Assembly (NCBI RefSeq): GCF_009676705.1
Contig: NZ_CP046046.1
Location: 434,001-498,000 of the forward strand
Direction: 5' to 3'
DNA length: 64,000 nucleotides
Source: Spiribacter sp. 2438
GTDB taxonomy: Bacteria; Pseudomonadota; Gammaproteobacteria; Nitrococcales; Nitrococcaceae
Each line of letters begins with the position of its first letter. Within the stretch, counting starts at the first letter, position 1. The notes under the pieces are model-generated. The model was not told the origin of the DNA and did no database searches. It saw only the letters and a program-made list of their open reading frames with translations. This document shows positions 50,093-60,337 of the stretch, piece by piece. A program made the position numbers and the translations under genes.

Positions 50093-51142
50093 TCAGGGGG
50101 CTGGGTTGGCGGATTTCAGGCGCCAGGCCACCGTCCCGCCGGCGCGCATGGGAATGATGGTTTCCGTGGCGTAGGGCAGCTGGTCGGGAACGGATCGTGG
50201 CGCCCGCTCCAGGGTGATGGTGTCGGGGTTGCGGGGCAGTCCGTAGAAGTCGGCACCGTGCAGGGCCGCGAACTCCTCCAGGCGGGCCAGGGCGCCGGCC
50301 TCATCGAAAACCTCCGCATACAGCTCGATGGCCAGCGGTGCGCTGAAGACACCGGCACAGCCACAGGCGCTTTCCTTGGCCCCCCGGGCATGCGGGGCGC
50401 TATCGGTGCCGAGAAAAAACCGGGGATGCCCGGAGACGGCCGCCTCCACCAGTGCCTCGCGGTCCCGCTCCCGTTTGAGAATCGGAAGACAGTAATGATG
50501 GGGGCGGATGCCACCGGCCAGCAGCGCATTGCGGTTGAGGAGCAGGTGCTGGGGCGTAATCGTGGCGCCAAGCCGCTCCGGCCCCTGGCGGACGAAATCG
50601 ACGGCGTCCGCGGTGGTGAGGTGCTCCAGCACCACCCGAAGCCGCGGGTGGCGTTCCAGTAATGGCGCCAGGCGCTCGTGCAGAAAGAGCTTTTCGCGGT
50701 CGAAGATATCCGTTTCCGGCCGGGTGACCTCGCCGTGGATGCACAATCCGAGACCCTGTTCGGCCATGGCATCCAGTGCGTCGGCGCACCGGGCGATGTC
50801 GGTGACCCCGGAGTCCGAATTGGTGGTGGCCCCCGCCGGGTAGAGTTTGACGGCATGCACCCACCCACAGGCAGCGGCGCGCTCGATTTCGGCGGGCGTG
50901 GTGTTATCAGTGAGATAGAGGGTCATCAGGGGCTGGAACCCACTGTCCGCCGGGGTCGCGGCGAGGATGCGGTCACGATAGGCGCGGGCCTGCTCGGTGG
51001 TGACCACCGGCGGAATGAGATTGGGCATGACAATGGCGCGCCCGAAACGCTCGGCGCTCCAGGGCACCACGTGCTCGAGCACCGGCCCATCCCGCAGATG
51101 CAGGTGCCAGTCGTCCGGGCGGGTCAGGGTGAGCGTGTCCAT
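50093..51142 (-). CDS. pyrC: Dihydroorotase (class II)
   Basis: Cyclises carbamoyl aspartate to dihydroorotate in pyrimidine synthesis, using two zinc ions. ATG 51142 gives 349 aa, the same as E. coli PyrC (348). Metal-binding HLHLRD is at residues 15-20 ([11 protein letters not shown]), and the carbamylated Lys is in [16 protein letters not shown]. Other ligands are in [23 protein letters not shown] and FLGTDSAPH. The frame runs upstream, but the extra residues are not conserved. It is followed by rnt. It is divergent from argG across a 119-base gap. Confidence 0.95.
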   Translation of the reverse strand: MDTLTLTRPDDWHLHLRDGPVLEHVVPWSAERFGRAIVMPNLIPPVVTTEQARAYRDRILAATPADSGFQPLMTLYLTDNTTPAEIERAAACGWVHAVKLYPAGATTNSDSGVTDIARCADALDAMAEQGLGLCIHGEVTRPETDIFDREKLFLHERLAPLLERHPRLRVVLEHLTTADAVDFVRQGPERLGATITPQHLLLNRNALLAGGIRPHHYCLPILKRERDREALVEAAVSGHPRFFLGTDSAPHARGAKESACGCAGVFSAPLAIELYAEVFDEAGALARLEEFAALHGADFYGLPRNPDTITLERAPRSVPDQLPYATETIIPMRAGGTVAWRLKSANPAP

Positions 51143-51261
51143 GGCGGTCAGTGTACCAGTCGGTCTGCATCGGCACCGGCCCGGCTTGATTCTGCGGGGC
51201 AGCGCGACGATCATGCGCGCCTGACCCCGATTGCCGGCAAACCGACGCGAGAGTGCATTTC

Positions 51262-52476
51262 ATGAGCGAGATCAAAAAGGTGGTGCTTGCCTATTCCGGC
51301 GGACTGGACACCTCCGTCATTCTTCAATGGCTACGGGACCACTACCAGTGTGACGTGGTGACTTTCACCGCCGACCTGGGCCAGGGCGAGGAGTTGGAGC
51401 CCGCCCGGAGCAAGGCCCGGGATCTGGGAGTGGAGGAAATCTACATCGACGATCTGCGCGAGGAATTCGTCCGTGATTTCGTCTTTCCCATGTTTCGCGC
51501 CAATGCCATCTATGAGGGTGAGTATCTGCTGGGGACTTCCATTGCCCGGCCGCTGATCGCCAAGCGCCAGATCGAGATTGCCCGGGCCACCGGCGCCGAT
51601 GCCGTCTGCCACGGCGCCACGGGCAAGGGCAACGACCAGGTGCGCTTTGAGCTGGGTTACTACGGGCTGGAGCCCGGCATACAGGTGATCGCCCCGTGGC
51701 GGGAGTGGGATCTCAATTCCCGGGAACGGCTGCTGGCCTACGCCGAGGAGCGGGGTATTCCCATCGAAGGCAAACAGGAGGGCGGCGGATCGCCCTATTC
51801 CATGGATGCCAACCTGCTGCACATCTCCTACGAAGGCGGTGTGCTGGAAGACACCTGGACGCCGGCGGAGGAGTCCATGTGGCGCTGGAGCGTCTCGCCG
51901 GAGGCGGCGCCGGATCAACCCACCGAGATCGATCTGACCTTCCGCGGCGGCGACGCCGTGGCGATCAATGGCGAACCCATGGCTCCCCATGAGTTGTTGT
52001 TGGCGCTCAACCGCCTGGGTGGTGACAACGGCATCGGCCGAATCGACATCGTCGAGAACCGTTACGTGGGCATGAAGTCCCGCGGCTGTTACGAAACCCC
52101 CGGCGGCACCATTCTGCTCCGGGCCCATCGGGCCATCGAGTCCATTACCCTGGACCGGGAGTCCGCCCATCTCAAGGACGAGGTCATGCCCCGCTACGCC
52201 GAGCTGATCTACAACGGCTACTGGTGGAGCCCGGAGCGGGAGGCCCTGCAGGCCCTGATCGACAACACCCAGACCCGGGTGAACGGCACGGTTCGCCTGA
52301 AACTCTACAAGGGCAACGTCATTGTGGTGGGGCGCCAGTCCGAGACCGACAGCCTGTTCGATACCAGCATCGCCACTTTCGAGGATGATGCCGGGGCCTA
52401 TGATCAGAAGGACGCCGAGGGCTTCATCAAGCTCAATGCCCTGCGTCTGCGGGTCGCCGCCCGACGCGGTGACTAG
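51262..52476 (+). CDS. argG: Argininosuccinate synthase
   Basis: Joins citrulline and aspartate with ATP in arginine synthesis. I use ATG 51262 (404 aa, [20 protein letters not shown]); a GTG at 51253 would add three residues. The N-type ATP pyrophosphatase motif AYSGGLDTS is at residues 10-18. Conserved blocks include [35 protein letters not shown], and [19 protein letters not shown]. The C-terminal region is complete. It converges with nth (three bases between stops). Confidence 0.96.
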   Translation: MSEIKKVVLAYSGGLDTSVILQWLRDHYQCDVVTFTADLGQGEELEPARSKARDLGVEEIYIDDLREEFVRDFVFPMFRANAIYEGEYLLGTSIARPLIAKRQIEIARATGADAVCHGATGKGNDQVRFELGYYGLEPGIQVIAPWREWDLNSRERLLAYAEERGIPIEGKQEGGGSPYSMDANLLHISYEGGVLEDTWTPAEESMWRWSVSPEAAPDQPTEIDLTFRGGDAVAINGEPMAPHELLLALNRLGGDNGIGRIDIVENRYVGMKSRGCYETPGGTILLRAHRAIESITLDRESAHLKDEVMPRYAELIYNGYWWSPEREALQALIDNTQTRVNGTVRLKLYKGNVIVVGRQSETDSLFDTSIATFEDDAGAYDQKDAEGFIKLNALRLRVAARRGD

Positions 52477-52479
52477 CGG

Positions 52480-53127
52480 TCAGGTCGCCTCGGCGTAGTC
52501 GGCTCTGGCCTTGAACTCGCAGAGGTCGTAAATCGGACAGGCGCCACAGCGGGGGCGGCGGGCCACACAGACATAACGCCCGTGGAGGATCAGCCAGTGG
52601 TGGGCGTCCTTGAGGAATTCCCGGGGAACGAGCCGCACCAGCCGATCCTCCACCTCGCGGACATTGCGCCCGCGGGCGATGCCGGTTCGGTTCGCAACCC
52701 GGAAGATGTGGGTATCCACCGCCATGGTCGGCTCGCCAAAGGCGGTGTTCAGCACCACGTTGGCGGTCTTCCGACCCACCCCCGGCAGCGCTTCCAGGGC
52801 CTTTCGACTCCGCGGGACCTGGCCATCGTGGTGGTCCACCAGGGCCTGGCAGGTGGCGATGACGTTGCGAGCCTTGCTGTTGAACAGCCCGATGGTGCGA
52901 ATGTGCTCCCGCAGACCCGCCTCGCCAAGCTCGAGAATGGCCTCGGGCGTATTGGCCACGGCAAACAGTGATTCGGTGGCCTTGTTGACGCTGCGGTCGG
53001 TGGCCTGGGCGGACAGAATCACCGCCACCAGCAGTTCGAACGGCGAGTTGAAGGTCAGCTCGGTGGTGGGGTGGGGGTTGGCCGCCCGCAGACACTCGAA
53101 GATGGCCTGCCGCTTGTCTCGATTCAC
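52480..53127 (-). CDS. nth: Endonuclease III
   Basis: DNA glycosylase/AP lyase for oxidised pyrimidines, 215 aa. The helix-hairpin-helix is [18 protein letters not shown], with catalytic Lys in GRKTA and catalytic Asp in [15 protein letters not shown]. The four Cys of the [4Fe-4S] cluster follow the C-x6-C-x2-C-x5-C pattern ([17 protein letters not shown]). The GTG or ATG start overlaps rsxB by four bases (53124-53127). It is the last gene of the minus-strand operon led by the shikimate-kinase-like gene. Confidence 0.95.
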   Translation of the reverse strand: MNRDKRQAIFECLRAANPHPTTELTFNSPFELLVAVILSAQATDRSVNKATESLFAVANTPEAILELGEAGLREHIRTIGLFNSKARNVIATCQALVDHHDGQVPRSRKALEALPGVGRKTANVVLNTAFGEPTMAVDTHIFRVANRTGIARGRNVREVEDRLVRLVPREFLKDAHHWLILHGRYVCVARRPRCGACPIYDLCEFKARADYAEAT

Positions 53128-53774
53128 GGGTTGGGGTCCGATTGTCTGGAGCGCCGCCGCCGGCGGGCCCGTTCCATGGCAGCCAGGGCCCGGGCGCGAC
53201 GCTGTTCACGATCTGGCAGGACCGACGGGCTGGCCTGCCGGCGACTGCGGCGCTCGGCCCGCCGGGCATTGTCTTCGGCCCGCCGCCGGGCCAGGCGCTG
53301 ATTGCGCTGCCGGTAGCGATCTCTCGCCAGCGCCCGGCGCCGTGCCCGAGCCTCCGGCGGTTCCTGTTCACGCTCGGTGGGCAGCATGTGAATGCAGTCC
53401 ACCGGGCAGGGGTCGAGGCAAAGATCGCAGCCGGTGCATTCGTCGGCGATCACGGTGTGCATGCGCTGACGGGCGCCGACAATGGCGTCCACCGGGCAGG
53501 CCTGAATGCATTTGGTGCAGCCGATGCAGATGGACTCATCGATCCAGGCCACCCGCGGCGGCTGATAAACACCATGATCCGGGTTCAGGGACTTGCTCGC
53601 CCGACCCAGCAACTCCGCCAGGGCATCGATGCCCGACTGACCACCCGGCGGGCACTGGTTGATATCCGCCTCCCCCCGGGCGATGGCTTCGGCGTAGGGC
53701 CGGCAGCCGGGGTAGTTGCACTGCCCGCACTGGGTCTGCGGGAGGCGGGCATCGATGTCATCCACCAGGCTCAT
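53124..53774 (-). CDS. RnfB/RsxB-type ferredoxin, without membrane anchor
   Basis: Ferredoxin-domain protein of 216 aa matching RnfB/RsxB, normally the electron-carrying subunit of the Rnf/Rsx membrane complex. The N-terminal four-Cys motif CGQCNYPGC (Cys16, 19, 24) plus the later Cys in INQC would bind a [4Fe-4S] cluster. Two more clusters are encoded by [16 protein letters not shown] and [16 protein letters not shown]. The N-terminal transmembrane helix of true RsxB is missing; the protein starts 15 residues before the first Cys. A 70-residue Arg-rich tail (residues about 145-216) is unusual. No rnfA, C, D, G or E gene is in the window. It overlaps metG by four bases. Confidence 0.85.
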   Translation of the reverse strand: MSLVDDIDARLPQTQCGQCNYPGCRPYAEAIARGEADINQCPPGGQSGIDALAELLGRASKSLNPDHGVYQPPRVAWIDESICIGCTKCIQACPVDAIVGARQRMHTVIADECTGCDLCLDPCPVDCIHMLPTEREQEPPEARARRRALARDRYRQRNQRLARRRAEDNARRAERRSRRQASPSVLPDREQRRARALAAMERARRRRRSRQSDPNP

Positions 53775-55423
53775 GTGGCTCTCAGGCTGTCTTTTGACTC
53801 GTCGATGACCGCGGCAATGGCGTCCGGGTCCACCCGGGTAAGCAGTGGCTTGAAAGGCGCGATGTCGTGATCCAGCAGCGGCTGACTGGCGTCACTCCAC
53901 TGCATGGACTCGACATTGAGGAAGGTTTCCGCCGCCCGGGCCGTCTCCGGCAGCACCGGCTTGAGGTAGAGCATCAGCAGGCGGAACAGGTTGATGCCGG
54001 TGGTGCAGACCGCCTGCACGGAGGCAGCCTGTTCCGGGTCTTTAATGGCGACCCAGGGTTTCTGCTCGTCAATGTACTGATTGGCCTCATCGGCCAGGGC
54101 CATCACCTCGCGCACCACCCGGGCAAAGGAGCGATCCTCGTAGAGGCCACTGATGTTTTCGGCTTCGGCGCTGAACCGCCGGAACAGCTCGGGGCTATCC
54201 AGGTGGGGGCTCAACCGCCCCTCGAACCGCTTGTGAATGAACCCGGCGCAACGGCTGGCGATATTCACCAGCTTGCCCACCAGATCGGCATTCACCCGCT
54301 GACTGAAGTCCTCCAGGCTCAGGTCGATGTCATGCACACCGCTGCCCAGTTTGGCCGCAAAGTAATACCGCAGGTACTCGGGGTTCAGATGGCGCAGATA
54401 GGTTTCGGCCATGATGAAGGTGCCCCGGGACTTGGACATCTTCTGGCCGTCCACGGTGAGAAACCCGTGGGCGCAGACCCGGGTGGGGGTGCGGAAGCCG
54501 GCGCCATGGAGCATGGCCGGCCAGAACAGCGCATGAAAATAGACGATGTCCTTGCCGATGAAATGATAGAGCTCAGCGTCCGAATCGGCGGCCCAGAAGT
54601 CGTCAAAGTCGATGCCGCGGCGATTGCAGAGATCCTGGAAGCTGGCCATGTAGCCGATGGGCGCGTCCAGCCAGACATAAAAATACTTGCCCGGTGCGTC
54701 CGGGATTTCAAAGCCGAAATATGGCTCGTCACGGGAGATGTCCCAGGCGCGCAGGCCGGCGTCGAACCACTCCTGGAGCTTGTTGGCCACCTCGTCCTGC
54801 AGGCCTTCGCTTCGGGCCCAGTGACGCAGCATGTCTTCGAAATCCTGGAGCCGGAAGAAATAGTGCTCGGACTCCTTCTGCACCGGGGTCTCGCCGGAGA
54901 GCACCGACACCGGATTTTTCAGCTCATCCGGCGAGTAACTGGCGCCGCAGGCTTCGCAGTTGTCGCCATATTGATCATCCGCCCCGCACCGCGGGCAGGT
55001 GCCCTTGATGTAGCGATCGGGCAGGAACATCGCCTCCCGCGGATCGTAGGCCTGAGTAATGGTCTGACGATCGATATAGCCGCCATCCCGCAACCGGCTG
55101 TAAATCAGCTCGGAGTAGTGGCGGTTCTCCGGCGAATGAGTGCTGTAGTAGTTGTCAAAATCGATGTGAAAGCCGGCGAAATCCCGCCGGTGCTCGGTGC
55201 CAATCTGATCAATCAGCGCTTCCGGGGTCAGGCCCCGCTCCCGGGCCTTGAGCATGATCGGCGTGCCATGGGCGTCATCGGCGCAGACATACCAGCACTC
55301 ATTGCCCTGCAGCTTCTGGAAGCGGACCCAGATGTCGGTCTGGATGTATTCCACCAGATGACCCAGATGAATCGGGCCATTGGCATAGGGCAGGGCACTG
55401 GTGACCAGTATCTTGCGGCTCAT
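53771..55423 (-). CDS. metG: Methionyl-tRNA synthetase, short form without the C-terminal tRNA-binding domain
   Basis: Charges tRNA-Met with methionine. ATG 55423 gives 550 aa with GGAG just upstream. The HIGH-type motif is HLGHL, zinc is bound by [18 protein letters not shown] (four Cys), and the KMSKS loop is QKMSKSRG. The core anticodon-binding helices follow. E. coli MetG has about 677 residues, including a C-terminal EMAPII-like dimerisation domain; here the protein stops at the core (SKDSLRAT). This looks like a natural short form since the stop overlaps rsxB. It follows the shikimate-kinase-like gene by 21 bases. Confidence 0.95.
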   Translation of the reverse strand: MSRKILVTSALPYANGPIHLGHLVEYIQTDIWVRFQKLQGNECWYVCADDAHGTPIMLKARERGLTPEALIDQIGTEHRRDFAGFHIDFDNYYSTHSPENRHYSELIYSRLRDGGYIDRQTITQAYDPREAMFLPDRYIKGTCPRCGADDQYGDNCEACGASYSPDELKNPVSVLSGETPVQKESEHYFFRLQDFEDMLRHWARSEGLQDEVANKLQEWFDAGLRAWDISRDEPYFGFEIPDAPGKYFYVWLDAPIGYMASFQDLCNRRGIDFDDFWAADSDAELYHFIGKDIVYFHALFWPAMLHGAGFRTPTRVCAHGFLTVDGQKMSKSRGTFIMAETYLRHLNPEYLRYYFAAKLGSGVHDIDLSLEDFSQRVNADLVGKLVNIASRCAGFIHKRFEGRLSPHLDSPELFRRFSAEAENISGLYEDRSFARVVREVMALADEANQYIDEQKPWVAIKDPEQAASVQAVCTTGINLFRLLMLYLKPVLPETARAAETFLNVESMQWSDASQPLLDHDIAPFKPLLTRVDPDAIAAVIDESKDSLRAT

Positions 55424-55444
55424 GAACGCTCCGCGCGGTGACAA

Positions 55445-55996
55445 TCAGGAACCCGATATTATGCCAGAGCCGGCGGGCCAGGCATCACTCTCCCGCAGGG
55501 CCGCCGCGATGGCCCGGGCGCTGGCCGCCTGGTCCCGATGACTGACATCCACGGTGAGATCGGCGTAGTGGCGATACAGGGCCTGTCGCTCCCGGTACAG
55601 GTCTTCCAGCGACTGGCCGGCGGCCCGGGCGATGCCGCGGGTATCGAAGTCGGTCACCCGCGCCGCGATCACCGCCAGCGTCACATCCAAATGCACGATC
55701 ACGCCATGGTGGCTCAGTTGAGCCATGGCCGCCTCGCTGTACACCGCGCTGCCACCGGTGGCGATGACGTGGCCCCGGCAGTCCAGCCTTGTCAGCACCT
55801 CCGCCTCGATTCGTCGCAGCGCCTGATGACCGCCGGTATCGACGATGTCCTGCAGGCGCCGCCCCTCCCGTCGTTGAATCAGCAGGTCGGTGTCCACGAA
55901 ATCCAGCCCGAGTTCCCGGGCCAGCAGCACTCCCACCGTGCTCTTGCCCGCGCCTGGCATGCCGATTAGCACCACGTTGTCCGGTGTCGTGTCCAT
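55445..55996 (-). CDS. Shikimate kinase-family protein
   Basis: P-loop kinase of 183 aa in the AroK fold. Walker A is IGMPGAGKST (residues about 11-20), the Asp pair is in FVDTDLLIQRREGR, and a lid segment TRGIARAAGQSLEDLYRERQALYRHYADLTVDV matches the AroK C-terminal half. The usual ATGGGSV is ATGGSAV, and RPLL becomes RGIA, so it may be a shikimate kinase variant or a paralogue with another substrate. No aroB is next to it, unlike classical aroK. A hairpin overlaps the start codon (55996-56014). It heads the metG-rsxB-nth operon. Confidence 0.82.
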   Translation of the reverse strand: MDTTPDNVVLIGMPGAGKSTVGVLLARELGLDFVDTDLLIQRREGRRLQDIVDTGGHQALRRIEAEVLTRLDCRGHVIATGGSAVYSEAAMAQLSHHGVIVHLDVTLAVIAARVTDFDTRGIARAAGQSLEDLYRERQALYRHYADLTVDVSHRDQAASARAIAAALRESDAWPAGSGIISGS

Positions 55997-56014
55997 GGGG
56001 GCAATCTGCCCCCA
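55996..56014 (-). promoter_or_regulatory. Hairpin covering the start codon of the shikimate-kinase-like gene
   Basis: TGGGGGCA (55996-56003) and TGCCCCCA (56007-56014) form a perfect 8-base stem with a 3-base loop. On the mRNA the A of the start ATG is the last paired base, and the only purine-rich element near the start is inside the stem. This suggests translation control, or a start lying elsewhere. Confidence 0.5.
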
Positions 56015-56117
56015 GAGGCGGGCGGCGGCAACCCCACCCGCAGCGTGTTTAATGCACCCGGGGCGCAGGGTAGACTTCCGGCAGTTTGTGGGGCGATAAG
56101 TGATTTGAGGAGACCAC

Positions 56118-57212
56118 ATGCCGGAGCTGTCCCGTGCAACCGTCGAAGATGCCTTGAGCCGCTGGACGGAACCCAGTCTGGGGACCGATCTGGTGAGTGC
56201 CGGTGCCGTGCAGGCGGTGGAGATCACCGAGGCGGGTGTCCGGATTCATCTGAAGCTGGGGTTTCCGGTGGATCGCTACCGCGCCGAGCTGCAGGCGAAC
56301 GTCCGTGATGCCGTGACGGCAGCCACGGGTGCCGAGTCGGTGACGGTGGAGGTGGACTGGGCGGTCTCTGCCCGGCAGGTGCAGGCGGCGCTCAAGCCCC
56401 TGGAGTCGGTCCGCAACATCGTTGCGGTGGCGTCTGCCAAGGGGGGTGTCGGCAAATCCACCAGCGCGGCCAATCTGGCGCTGGCGCTTTCCGATGAGGG
56501 CGCGCGGGTGGGGCTGCTGGATGCGGACATCTATGGCCCCAGCCAGCCGCGGATGATGGGCGTGGCGGGGCGTCGGCCGGAAAGCCCCGATGGCAAGACC
56601 CTGACGCCCCTGGACAATTATGGCGTCCAGGTGATGTCCATCGGATTTCTGATTGAAGAGGATTCTCCCATGGTCTGGCGGGGTCCGATGGTTACCCAGG
56701 CGTTGACCCAGCTGCTCAACGAATCCCGCTGGGAGGCGCTGGATTACCTGGTGATTGACCTGCCTCCCGGGACCGGTGACATCCAGCTGACGCTGTCCCA
56801 GAAAGTGCCGGTGGCCGGGGCCGTGGTGATCACCACGCCCCAGGACATTGCCACCCTGGATGCACGCAAGGGCGTCAAGATGTTCGAGAAGGTCAACGTT
56901 CCGGTGCTGGGCATTCTCGAGAACATGAGCATTCACTGCTGTAGCCAGTGCGGGCACGAAGAACATATTTTCGGCGCCGGTGGTGGTCAGCGTCTGGCCG
57001 AGCAGGAGGGCGTGGAACTGCTGGGCTCCCTGCCCCTGGATATTTCCATTCGGGAGCAGGCCGACCGGGGCCAGCCCACCGTGGTGGCGGACCCTCATTC
57101 CGCGGCTGCCGAGCGCTACCGGCAGGCTGCCCGCCGCACGGCGGCGCTGCTCTCGCTGCAGGATCCCGCGGGTGCCAGCCGCTTCCCCAACATCGTCGTC
57201 GACGACAACTAG
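56118..57212 (+). CDS. apbC: Iron-sulfur cluster carrier ATPase ApbC/Mrp
   Basis: P-loop ATPase of the Mrp/NBP35 family that carries and delivers Fe-S clusters. The 364-aa protein has an N-terminal DUF59/MIP18 domain (about residues 1-90), the deviant Walker A KGGVGKST ([22 protein letters not shown]), switch [16 protein letters not shown], and the CxxC cluster-binding site in [14 protein letters not shown]. Walker B is [15 protein letters not shown]. It is divergent from the shikimate-kinase-like gene and followed by dcd; the dcd ribosome site AGGAG overlaps its stop. Confidence 0.96.
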   Translation: MPELSRATVEDALSRWTEPSLGTDLVSAGAVQAVEITEAGVRIHLKLGFPVDRYRAELQANVRDAVTAATGAESVTVEVDWAVSARQVQAALKPLESVRNIVAVASAKGGVGKSTSAANLALALSDEGARVGLLDADIYGPSQPRMMGVAGRRPESPDGKTLTPLDNYGVQVMSIGFLIEEDSPMVWRGPMVTQALTQLLNESRWEALDYLVIDLPPGTGDIQLTLSQKVPVAGAVVITTPQDIATLDARKGVKMFEKVNVPVLGILENMSIHCCSQCGHEEHIFGAGGGQRLAEQEGVELLGSLPLDISIREQADRGQPTVVADPHSAAAERYRQAARRTAALLSLQDPAGASRFPNIVVDDN

Positions 57213-57222
57213 GAGCGGTGCC

Positions 57223-57786
57223 GTGAGCATCAAATCGGATCGCTGGATCAGAGAGAGAGCCAAAGAGGGCATGATCGAGCCCTTCGAGCCCGGGCAGGTC
57301 AGGGAGAATGCCGGCGGACGGATGATCTCCTATGGCACGTCCAGCTACGGCTATGACGTGCGCTGCGCGGATCACTTCAAGATTTTCACCAACATCAACT
57401 CGGCGGTGGTGGATCCGAAAGCCTTCGACGAGTCCAGCTTTGTGGATGTGCGCGCCGACGTCTGCATCATCCCGCCCAACAGCTTCGCTCTGGCCAGCAC
57501 CGTGGAATACTTCCGGATTCCCCGCAATGTGCTCACCATCTGCCTGGGGAAATCCACGTACGCCCGCTGCGGCATCATCGTCAACGTCACGCCCCTGGAG
57601 CCGGAGTGGGAAGGACACGTGACCCTGGAGTTCTCCAACACCACCACCCTGCCGGCGAAAATCTATGCCAATGAGGGGGTGGCGCAGATGCTTTTCCTGG
57701 AGTCCGACGAAGTCTGCGAATCGTCCTACAAGGATCGGGCCGGCAAATACATGGGTCAACGGGGCGTCACACTGCCACGCCCCTGA
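57223..57786 (+). CDS. dcd: dCTP deaminase
   Basis: Deaminates dCTP to dUTP on the way to dTMP. GTG 57223 is used since AGGAG (57211-57215) precedes it; 187 aa. Conserved parts are [73 protein letters not shown], which includes the catalytic Glu, and the C-terminal [18 protein letters not shown]. It is a separate, single-function Dcd, as in most gammaproteobacteria. The convergent DUF3108 gene begins ten bases after its stop. Confidence 0.97.
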   Translation: MSIKSDRWIRERAKEGMIEPFEPGQVRENAGGRMISYGTSSYGYDVRCADHFKIFTNINSAVVDPKAFDESSFVDVRADVCIIPPNSFALASTVEYFRIPRNVLTICLGKSTYARCGIIVNVTPLEPEWEGHVTLEFSNTTTLPAKIYANEGVAQMLFLESDEVCESSYKDRAGKYMGQRGVTLPRP

Positions 57787-57796
57787 GGCCCGTCGA

Positions 57797-58534
57797 TCAG
57801 CCCTCGCCGCCGAGGCCCTCGACCTCGGCGAGGCGCATCCGCACGTTCAGGCTGTCGTCTTCATGCTGCTCGATCTGAACGGCCAGATAGTGCAGTGAGG
57901 GGGCACACCAGAGCAGGGTGTAGCGGTCCCGGTCGGGGTCCTGACGGCGGATCCGCAGTGCTTCGAACTCACCGGCCGGGGTGCTGACCCGCTCGTAACC
58001 TTCGATGTGCAGGGTATAGGCCCTGAGTTCTCCGCCATCGGCCACCTGGTAGACCAGACGATCCTCGGACCCTTCACGATGGCCGAGGTCATGCATTAAC
58101 TGCAGTGGGCTGATCACCCGGTCGATGGTGTCCGGCGTGATGTCCATGCGCCAGGGGTAATCCTCGATGTCATTGACCACCTGCAGGCGCGCCCAGTTGA
58201 ACCGCAGTTCGGCCTCGCGTTCGTCGTCGTCGCCGCGTCGCTGGTAACGGTAGACATCCGGACGGAACCCCTGCTCGGTAATCCGGCCACGGCTGGACTC
58301 TTCCACTTCGGCGCGAACCACCAGCCGAGCCGGGCCAGTGGCCCGAGTGTGGAGGCGATAGTCATAGCGCTCGGGGAAGGGCCGGCGAAACTGCAGGTGG
58401 GCCTCGCCGAGAGTGATGCCCACCCGTTGCAACTGGTAGCGCGCTTCGAATTCCGGCGGTGGCGGGCTGGCCTGGGCGGCACCGATCACCGCCAGCAGGG
58501 CCAGTGCCATCATCGCCAGTCGCCCGCCTTTCAT
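57797..58534 (-). CDS. DUF3108 domain-containing exported protein
   Basis: A 245-aa protein with a signal peptide (residues 1-22, ending AQA) and a DUF3108 domain. Seen pieces: FEARYQLQRVGITLGEAHLQFRR near the N-terminus, RVISPLQLMHDLGHREGSEDRLVYQVADGGELRAYTLHIEGYERVSTPAGEFEALRIRR, and CAPSLHYLAVQIEQHEDD. This resembles a beta-rich periplasmic protein of unknown function. It is the last gene after purM-purN, with purN's stop directly before its start (zero gap), a conserved gammaproteobacterial order. Confidence 0.85.
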   Translation of the reverse strand: MKGGRLAMMALALLAVIGAAQASPPPPEFEARYQLQRVGITLGEAHLQFRRPFPERYDYRLHTRATGPARLVVRAEVEESSRGRITEQGFRPDVYRYQRRGDDDEREAELRFNWARLQVVNDIEDYPWRMDITPDTIDRVISPLQLMHDLGHREGSEDRLVYQVADGGELRAYTLHIEGYERVSTPAGEFEALRIRRQDPDRDRYTLLWCAPSLHYLAVQIEQHEDDSLNVRMRLAEVEGLGGEG

Positions 58535-59194
58535 TCAGGGGGTCCCGGCGGTTATGCAGGGCGGACGCGACAATGGCTCGCCATCCAGGCAGACCCGTCC
58601 CGCCCGCATGGCGACCCGCCCGTCCGCGATCCAGCGCACCACCAGGGGATAGAGCCGATGTTCCAGCGTCCGCACCCGCGTCTCCAGCGATTCCGGCGTG
58701 TCCGTCTCGTGCACCGGCAGACTTGCCTGGGCAATCACCGGGCCCGCATCGAGGGCCGGGATTACGTAATGGACACTGCAGCCATGCTCCCGGTCACCGG
58801 CCTGTAGCGCCCGGGCGTGGGTGTGCAGCCCGCGATAGGCCGGCAGCAGCGAGGGATGAATATTCACCAGCCGTCCCTGGAACGCCTCAACAAAGCCATC
58901 GGAGAGGATGCGCATGAATCCCGCCAGCACCACCAGATCCGGGCTGACCGTATTCAGCCGCGCGGCGAGCGCCGCGTCGTAGGTCTCCCGGTCCGGATAG
59001 TCACCATGGGGCAGGACTTCGGTTTCTACCCCGGCGCGGCGGGCACGCTCCAGGCCACCGGCCTCGGCCCGGTTGCTGATCACCCGGACGATCCGGCCTG
59101 CAATTTCGCCGCCGGCGATGGCATCCAGCAGCGCCTGGAGGTTGCTGCCGGATCCGGAGATCAACACCGCGATCCGCAGATCGGCTCGGGTCAT
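58535..59194 (-). CDS. purN: Phosphoribosylglycinamide formyltransferase
   Basis: Transfers a formyl group from 10-formyltetrahydrofolate to GAR in purine synthesis. The 219-aa protein has [16 protein letters not shown] at the start, [36 protein letters not shown] with the Asn/His active site, and [20 protein letters not shown] with the catalytic Asp. It overlaps purM by four bases and immediately precedes the DUF3108 gene. It draws on the same folate pool as glyA, purU and metH. Confidence 0.96.
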   Translation of the reverse strand: MTRADLRIAVLISGSGSNLQALLDAIAGGEIAGRIVRVISNRAEAGGLERARRAGVETEVLPHGDYPDRETYDAALAARLNTVSPDLVVLAGFMRILSDGFVEAFQGRLVNIHPSLLPAYRGLHTHARALQAGDREHGCSVHYVIPALDAGPVIAQASLPVHETDTPESLETRVRTLEHRLYPLVVRWIADGRVAMRAGRVCLDGEPLSRPPCITAGTP

Positions 59195-60288
59195 GATCCC
59201 TCCGTGTAGCTCACCGCCGGCCCGCCGCTCGCCGCCACATCGCCGAGCAGCCAGGCCTGCTCGCCGGTCGCCCTGAGGACGTCCAGCGCGTCATTCACCG
59301 CCGCCGCGGGCACCACGGCGACCATGCCGACGCCGCAGTTGAAGGTGCGGAGCATCTCTTCGGTGGCCACGTCGCCGGTCTGCTGCAGCCACTGGAAAAG
59401 GACCGGCCAGTCCCAGCTGCGGGTGTCGATACGAGCTGCCAGCGGCGCAGGAATGATTCGGGGCAGGTTCTCGGTGAGGCCGCCGCCGGTGATGTGGCAA
59501 AGCCCGTTGAGCGGCACCTCGTCCCTGAGCCGCTGCAGGGACCGGACATAGATCCGGGTGGGCTCGAGCAGGAGATCCGTCAGGCTCTGACCGTCCAACT
59601 CGCGGTTCATGCCCCGCGGATCCCGTTCGATAATCCGCCGGATCAGTGAATAGCCATTGGCGTGGGCGCCGCTGCTGGCCACTGCGATCACCGCGTCGCC
59701 AGGCCGTATCCGGCTGCCGTCAATGATTTCGTCCCGCTCCACCACGCCAACACAGAAACCGGCCAGATCATAGTCACCGTCGCCGTAAATGCCCGGCATT
59801 TCGGCGGTCTCGCCACCGATCAGTCCGGCCCCGGCCTGGCGACAGCCATCGGCAATCCCCTTGATGACCTGTTCCGCCACCTCGAGATCGAGTCGGCCGG
59901 TGGCGTAATAGTCGAGGAAAAACAGCGGCTCGGCGCCGGTGACAATGACGTCGTTAACACACATGGCCACCAGGTCGACACCGATGCCCTCGTGCCGGCC
60001 GGTGTCCAGGGCGAGGCGCAACTTGGTGCCGACGCCATCCGTGCCCGAGACCAGCACGGGCCGTCGGTATCGGTCCACGGGCAGCTCGAACAGGCCGCCA
60101 AAACCGCCCAGGCCACCCAGCATCCCGGCCCGCCGGGTCGAGGCCACGGCACCGCCAATGCGCTCCACCAGGGCGGCCCCGGCCTCGATGTCGACGCCGG
60201 CGTCCCGATAGGTGAGTCCTTCCTCTGCGTCGCGCTTGGTCAAGCCTGTTCCTCCGCTGGCGGTTCTTCGTTGAGTATCAGTGTCCAT
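59191..60288 (-). CDS. purM: Phosphoribosylformylglycinamidine cyclo-ligase
   Basis: Closes the imidazole ring of AIR in purine synthesis. The 365-aa protein has a short N-terminal extension before [20 protein letters not shown], then [77 protein letters not shown] and [18 protein letters not shown] 60288 is the only ATG near the conserved start; the first 15-20 residues are variable. It shares a 49-base divergent gap with the DUF2066 gene. Confidence 0.96.
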   Translation of the reverse strand: MDTDTQRRTASGGTGLTKRDAEEGLTYRDAGVDIEAGAALVERIGGAVASTRRAGMLGGLGGFGGLFELPVDRYRRPVLVSGTDGVGTKLRLALDTGRHEGIGVDLVAMCVNDVIVTGAEPLFFLDYYATGRLDLEVAEQVIKGIADGCRQAGAGLIGGETAEMPGIYGDGDYDLAGFCVGVVERDEIIDGSRIRPGDAVIAVASSGAHANGYSLIRRIIERDPRGMNRELDGQSLTDLLLEPTRIYVRSLQRLRDEVPLNGLCHITGGGLTENLPRIIPAPLAARIDTRSWDWPVLFQWLQQTGDVATEEMLRTFNCGVGMVAVVPAAAVNDALDVLRATGEQAWLLGDVAASGGPAVSYTEGS

Positions 60289-60337
60289 GATAACTTAACC
60301 GTCACCGCCATCGCTCCGGGAGTCCCGGTTCAGTCTC

